From the NCBI GenBank assembly GCA_030666985.1, contig DAOUWT010000126.1, positions 1-7,217 on the forward strand: DNA of 7,217 nucleotides. The letters run 5' to 3'. Below the pieces are notes generated by a model. It searched no databases. It was not told where the DNA came from and saw only the letters and a list, made by a program, of their open reading frames with translations. Position numbers and translations under genes: made by a program. Below, one piece after another: positions 4,223 to 7,217 of the stretch. Within the stretch, counting starts at the first letter, position 1. Every line of letters starts with the position of its first letter. This DNA is from Chloroflexota bacterium (GTDB lineage: Bacteria; Chloroflexota; Anaerolineae; Anaerolineales; UBA11858).

Positions 4223-6631
4223 TCACTCCTCAAAACTAGCCACCGTCACCCCATCTCCCCCTTCCCCACCTTTCCCCCTCTCGAAGTTTTTAATCTGGGG
4301 ATGTTTTTGCAAATACTCCCGCACCGCGTTGCACAACCGCCCCGTGCCCTTCCCGTGGATGATTCTCACCCACGGCAGCCTCGCCAGAAAAGCCTTGTCC
4401 AAATAATACTCCAGGTTCAACAAAGCCTCATTCACTCTCTGTCCCCGCAAATCCAATTCCATGCCGGGGGATGAAACCGTGCTAGGCTTGCGAACCGTGG
4501 TGCGGGGGGATTTGCTAGTGGACGCGGGCTGCCCCCCGGAAACGTACTCCAAATCCGCCACCTTTGTCCGCACCCGCAGCACCCCCACCTGAACCTCGGC
4601 ATCCACCCCGCCCAGGGACTGCACCTCCCCCCTTTGACCCAGCGAGCGCACATAAACCCGGCAGCCTTCCACAATGGGCATATCATCCCTAAGACGGGGG
4701 ACTTCCGTCGTTTGGCGTGCAACAGGTTCCGAGGCCTTTTCCTCGACCTCAGCTATCTTCTCCTCAATTCCCTCGAACCCCTCATACGCCTCAGATACCT
4801 CAGATGCCTTAGACCTCTCAAGCTCCTCGACAAACTGGCGCATTTGCTGCAATTCTTCGCGGAGGGGCCCAAGCCCAACCAGAGCTTCCTGTCTGGCTCT
4901 CGCGAGGGCATCTTGGCGTTCATCTTCAATCCCCCTCAAACGATCGGCCAGCTCTTTACGCATCTCCTTGGCTTCAGCGTTGGCTCTCTCGGCAGCCTGA
5001 CGCGCTTCTTGGGCCAAATCTCGTTGGCGGTGAATTTCATCTAAAAGGTCATCGGCTTGCAATTCAGCCGGATTCAGGTCACCCCGCGCCTTTTCGATGA
5101 TGTCCTGGGGAAGTCCCAACCTGCCCGCGATGGCCAAAGCGTTCGAGCGTCCCGGCAGCCCCACGGTCAGGTGATAGGTAGGTTGCAGCGTTTCCAGGTT
5201 GAACTCCACCGAAGCGTTCACTACGCCGGGCGTCACATGGGCGTAAGCCTTCAGCTCCGGGTGGTGCGTGGTAACAAGGGTGGTGATTCCCTTCTCCAAG
5301 AGATGCGTCATCAGCGAGCGTGCCAAAGCGGCCCCTTCCTGGGGATCGGTTCCCGCGCCCAACTCGTCCAGCAGCACCAGAGATTGCCCATCGGCTTCTT
5401 CGAGGATGTGGATGATGTTAGTGATATGCCCGGAGAAGGTGGAGAGAGATTGCTCAATAGATTGCTCGTCGCCAATATCGGCGTAAATCTCGCGGAAAAG
5501 GCTCAGCTCCGTACCCCTGTCGGCGGGGATGTGCAGCCCCGTTTGGGCCATGAGGGCTATCAATCCCACCGTCTTCAGCGTCACCGTTTTCCCGCCCGTG
5601 TTCGGCCCCGTGATGATCATGGCATAAGTTTGGGGATCAAGCTGTACGTCAATGGGGATAACTTCCCCTGGGGGGAGAAGGGGATGCCGCGCCCCGTAGA
5701 GGCGGAGCGTCACCCCGGGGTGGCGCCCAGCCCCATGGGGAGGGAAAGCGCATAGGGTAGGGGCTATGCCGTCCGCATCCTCCGCGTATTTGGCACGCGC
5801 AAAGGCTAAGTCAATATCCGCCAGGGTTTCCACCATCCCCCGCAGGGTTGGGGACTGCTCCCCCACCAGGCGGGTGAGGTGCGCCAAAATGCGGCGTTCC
5901 TCCTCCCGCTCGTCAAGTTGGAGCTGGCGGTAACGGTTGTTGTGCTCCACCATGCCCTCCGGTTCAACGTAGAGCGTGGCTCCAGAGGCCGATTGGTCGT
6001 GGATGATCCCCCGCACCTTGCCCTTGGCCCCGGCCCGGAGGGGGAGGACATAGCGGCCATCCCGCTGGGTGAAAATTGCTTCTTGGAGGTGTTGCGAAAC
6101 CTGGGAACTGCCGACCATGCTCTCCATGCGTCTCCGCAGGCGTTGGTGCTGGGTTTTTATGTCGCGGCGGATGTCTCCCAAACGCGCCGACGCGCTGCCC
6201 AGGATGTCACCATCGTCGGAGATGGCCTGGGAGATGGCGTCTATGAGACCCAACGAGGGGGGCAAACACTCTGCGCGGGACTTGAGGCGGGGGTAATCTC
6301 CCTCCAACCGTCCCAAAGCTCGCTTCAGGTTGCGGGCCGCGACGAGGGTGTATTTCACGTCCAGGAGATGGGCGGGTTCTAAGATTAGCCCTCTGGCTGC
6401 GTCACCGACTATGGCCGCCAAATCTCGCGCTCCGCCAATAGAGATTTGAGGATTCTGTGTGAAAAGGCGGCAGGCTTCTGCTGTTTCGGCTTGCAAGTTT
6501 TGGGCTGTTTCTAGGTCGTTGGTGGGGAGGAGGTTGAGGGCCTGCGTGCGAGAGGCGCCGAAGTCGCAGTAGTTTGCTAAGCGGGCGAGGATTTTGGGGT
6601 ATTCGAGGGTTTGGAGTGTTTTGGGGTTCAT
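4223..6631 (-). CDS. mutS2: Endonuclease MutS2 (MutS-family ATPase with Smr domain)
   Basis: This 802-residue protein is about the usual family size (roughly 740-800). MutS2 does not perform mismatch repair. Known members bind branched DNA and suppress recombination, and in Bacillus the protein also splits collided ribosomes. Seen here: the N-terminal start MNPKTLQTLEYPKILARLA, typical of the family; core/lever helices to about 330; Walker A GPNTGGKT (342-349); signature region QSLSTFSGHI (394-403); Walker B LVLLDELGAGTDP (418-430); the TTHH loop (454-457); a coiled coil at about 530-640; a small beta-rich KOW-like segment at about 650-697; a Ser/Thr-rich linker; and the C-terminal Smr nuclease domain 724-800 with LDLRG (726-730) and HGKGTG (759-764). 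All ATPase and Smr motifs look intact. The start has no Shine-Dalgarno sequence: a run of seven C and a heptad repeat precede it. The gene is convergent with the cyclase gene and divergent from the small gene at 6816. Confidence 0.96.
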   Translation of the reverse strand: MNPKTLQTLEYPKILARLANYCDFGASRTQALNLLPTNDLETAQNLQAETAEACRLFTQNPQISIGGARDLAAIVGDAARGLILEPAHLLDVKYTLVAARNLKRALGRLEGDYPRLKSRAECLPPSLGLIDAISQAISDDGDILGSASARLGDIRRDIKTQHQRLRRRMESMVGSSQVSQHLQEAIFTQRDGRYVLPLRAGAKGKVRGIIHDQSASGATLYVEPEGMVEHNNRYRQLQLDEREEERRILAHLTRLVGEQSPTLRGMVETLADIDLAFARAKYAEDADGIAPTLCAFPPHGAGRHPGVTLRLYGARHPLLPPGEVIPIDVQLDPQTYAMIITGPNTGGKTVTLKTVGLIALMAQTGLHIPADRGTELSLFREIYADIGDEQSIEQSLSTFSGHITNIIHILEEADGQSLVLLDELGAGTDPQEGAALARSLMTHLLEKGITTLVTTHHPELKAYAHVTPGVVNASVEFNLETLQPTYHLTVGLPGRSNALAIAGRLGLPQDIIEKARGDLNPAELQADDLLDEIHRQRDLAQEARQAAERANAEAKEMRKELADRLRGIEDERQDALARARQEALVGLGPLREELQQMRQFVEELERSKASEVSEAYEGFEGIEEKIAEVEEKASEPVARQTTEVPRLRDDMPIVEGCRVYVRSLGQRGEVQSLGGVDAEVQVGVLRVRTKVADLEYVSGGQPASTSKSPRTTVRKPSTVSSPGMELDLRGQRVNEALLNLEYYLDKAFLARLPWVRIIHGKGTGRLCNAVREYLQKHPQIKNFERGKGGEGGDGVTVASFEE
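4249..4278 (-). other. Potential G-quadruplex in the 3' end of mutS2
   Basis: On the mutS2 sense strand the pattern is G5-N6-G4-N2-G5-N4-G4, with every run at least four long and loops of 6, 2 and 4. It encodes the Gly-rich end of the Smr domain (GKGGEGGDGV). The GG-x-GVT part is conserved in Smr domains, so some of the G content is forced by the protein, but the extra GKGGEGG codons use GGG and GGA where other glycine codons were possible. It could form in mRNA or in the coding DNA strand about 25-55 bases before the stop. Confidence 0.5.
4763..4801 (-). repeat. 9-bp periodic repeat in the mutS2 linker
   Basis: The sense strand carries successive nine-base units ending in GAG (GTATCTGAG, GCGTATGAG, GGGTTCGAG, GGAATTGAG). 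They place Glu at residues 611, 614, 617, 620 and 623 (EVSEAYEGFEGIE). The run sits at the end of the coiled coil, in a region that varies in length across the family. It looks like a small tandem expansion, and the TCTGAGG wording resembles intergenic repeats of similar genomes. Confidence 0.55.
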
Positions 6632-6638
6632 GGGGGGG

Positions 6639-6674
6639 ATATTGGGTATTGGATATTGGGTATTGGATATTGGA
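6639..6674. repeat. 7-bp tandem repeat directly upstream of mutS2
   Basis: Five heptads alternate ATATTGG and GTATTGG (6639-6673), a 14-bp unit repeated 2.5 times. On the mutS2 strand they read CCAATAY and end 8 bases before the start codon. They therefore occupy the place where a ribosome binding site and leader would be. The period equals that of the array at 28-60, but the sequence differs. Confidence 0.85.
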
Positions 6675-6680
6675 GGCCCT

Positions 6681-6686
6681 ATTGTA
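6681..6686 (-). promoter_or_regulatory. Possible -10 element for mutS2
   Basis: On the minus strand this is TACAAT, five of six bases of the consensus. It would start transcripts near 6674, so the mRNA leader would consist almost entirely of the CCAATAY heptads and the C run. No good -35 box lies 16-18 bases upstream, which keeps this weak. Confidence 0.3.
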
Positions 6687-6742
6687 CTATGGTTGATGGG
6701 TTTTGGAGCAGGGATTGGAGAACTGCAAAGGTAAAATCCAGT

Positions 6743-6771
6743 TTGCTTCTCATACCTCTACATGGTAGAAT
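6743..6771 (+). promoter_or_regulatory. Possible sigma-70-type promoter for the small gene at 6816
   Basis: TTGCTT (6743-6748) and TAGAAT (6766-6771) are separated by exactly 17 bases. The -10 matches the consensus at five of six positions, the -35 at three of six. The surroundings are AT-rich. A start near 6778 would give a leader of about 38 bases that includes the ribosome site at 6801-6808. Confidence 0.45.
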
Positions 6772-6800
6772 TTAGATAATTATTTTCTAGGATATTCCTG

Positions 6801-6808
6801 AAAGGAAA
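6801..6808 (+). promoter_or_regulatory. Ribosome binding site for the small gene
   Basis: AAAGGAAA lies with its GGA 9 bases before the ATG at 6816. It supports that start for the small frameshifted gene, which is too short in any one frame to stand out as an open reading frame. Confidence 0.5.
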
Positions 6809-6815
6809 TTTTACA

Positions 6816-7030
6816 ATGACACTCTATGAAATTTTGCAAGATATTCACGGATTAGACACCCGCTTGCAAGTACTTGAAAAAAATATACCCTGCTTTCCGA
6901 AGATATGCACACCTTGTACCGTCTGGGTGAGATTGAGCAAAGCAAGGATATAATCCGTTGGGTGGGATATTACGAACTGCGACAAGACCGGCAGCGTGCT
7001 TATGAGACAGCTTTACGAGAGCGGAACTAG
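6816..7030 (+). CDS. Small helical protein of unknown function with a -1 frameshift at an A7 run
   Basis: I do not recognise the family. From the ATG at 6816 the zero frame gives MTLYEILQDIHGLDTRLQVL, then EK, and after the A7 run (6877-6883) degrades to a Cys/Pro-rich tail ending at TAA 6951-6953 (45 residues). Reading -1 at the run continues smoothly as KKYTLLSEDMHTLYRLGEIE and further to TAG at 7028-7030, about 71 residues. The joined product is charged, amphipathic and helical, with leucines spaced like a short coiled coil (LDTRLQVLEKKYTLL). It has its own likely promoter and ribosome site and a terminator after it, so it looks like a complete unit. The break may be a real mutation, a sequence error (one A too few), or slippage at A_AAA_AAT. 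Its size and helical make-up would suit an antitoxin-like or regulatory protein, but no partner toxin is in view; that remains a guess. Confidence 0.55.
6877..6884 (+). other. A7T slippery run at the frame break
   Basis: In the zero frame the codons are GAA AAA AAT, containing the heptamer A_AAA_AAT. Slipping back one base gives AAA AAA TAT and restores the long frame. Such heptamers support -1 ribosomal slippage, and A runs of this length can also cause polymerase slippage. Only a weak possible stem (CACC with GGTG, around 6908-6928) follows, so no strong stimulator is evident. Confidence 0.5.
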
Positions 7031-7059
7031 GAATTGAAGACTAGGCCAGACATGCAGAA

Positions 7060-7091
7060 ATGCCAAGCACTTTTACTGTGCCTGGCATTTT
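7060..7091 (+). terminator. Rho-independent terminator after the small gene
   Basis: ATGCCAAGCAC (7060-7070) and GTGCCTGGCAT (7078-7088) form an 11-bp stem with one mismatch and a TTTTACT loop. TTTT and then a T-rich tail follow. It lies 30 bases after the stop at 7030. The TGCCAGGCAC core also resembles a recurring palindromic repeat, so it may be a repeat reused as a terminator. Confidence 0.65.
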
Positions 7092-7217
7092 GTGTGTTCT
7101 TGGGGTCGAGAGATTATTGAGTTGAAGTATTTGTTTTCCAAAGGTTGTAACGTCCAATGCGGCGGATGTTGGGCGGGATAGCTTGCGATTATGGCATAAT
7201 TTGATTTTTCCGCAAGT
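7092..7217. other. Unassigned right-hand end
   Basis: These 126 bases carry no recognisable gene. Two minus-strand frames are open from the window edge, one to TAG at 7041-7043 and one to TAA at 7073-7075. Both read into the terminator hairpin and neither shows protein-like features, so I do not call a gene. CATAAT at 7195-7200 (+) might be a -10 for something beyond the edge, but no -35 supports it. Confidence 0.35.

Noticed and set aside
5057..5755. 232-codon plus-strand open frame inside mutS2
   Set aside because: It is antisense to the conserved ATPase core of MutS2, where composition keeps the opposite strand open. Its translation has no domain features. The same applies to the plus-strand frames at 4634-5044 and 5879-6382.
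7041..7217. Partial minus-strand gene entering from the right edge
   Set aside because: The open frame runs through the terminator hairpin of the small gene and shows no recognisable protein. Its length is within chance for AT-moderate DNA.

Overview
The window reads like chromosomal DNA of a non-model bacterium, most likely a member of the Chloroflexota (Anaerolineae-like). That placement is an inference. It rests on the gene types (an SLBB+HhH ComEA, a large multi-TM PDZ/GAF/PAS cyclase, MutS2) and on abundant short intergenic repeats: heptad tandem repeats, TGTCA..CTGAG palindromes and CCTCTCCC..GGGGAGGGG hairpins. I associate this combination with that phylum from memory; no database was searched. 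No rRNA, tRNA, CRISPR array or complete insertion sequence is visible.

Layout. (1) Positions 1-114 are a leader with a 7-bp tandem repeat (CACGCAA family). (2) 115-714 (+) encodes a membrane-anchored ComEA-type DNA-binding protein. (3) 711-3497 (+) overlaps it by an ATGA junction. It encodes a 928-residue membrane protein: PDZ-like sensor, about ten membrane helices, GAF, PAS and a C-terminal class III nucleotidyl cyclase that keeps every catalytic residue. The two genes form a translationally coupled pair. (4) 3498-4222 is a 725-bp convergent intergenic region packed with palindromic repeat units. These include two adjacent modules with related inverted ends and the same flanking octamer CTCGAAAC. 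A short coding-like tail (to 4215) follows them. (5) 4223-6631 (-) encodes a full-length MutS2 with ATPase and Smr nuclease domains. (6) 6639-6674 is a second 7-bp tandem repeat immediately upstream of the mutS2 start, which has no Shine-Dalgarno sequence. (7) 6743-7091 (+) looks like a complete small transcription unit: promoter, ribosome binding site, a helical protein of about 71 residues whose frame breaks by -1 at an A7 run (A_AAA_AAT), and a hairpin/T-run terminator. (8) 7092-7217 is unassigned.

How the genes may work together. ComEA captures extracellular DNA at the cell surface, and MutS2 acts on recombination intermediates or stalled ribosomes. The cyclase coupled to comEA suggests a membrane signal converted to cyclic nucleotide in step with DNA-uptake gene expression, but this is inference from gene order alone. 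The least-explained parts are the composite palindromic repeat cluster at 3761-4091 and the frameshifted small gene at 6816-7030.
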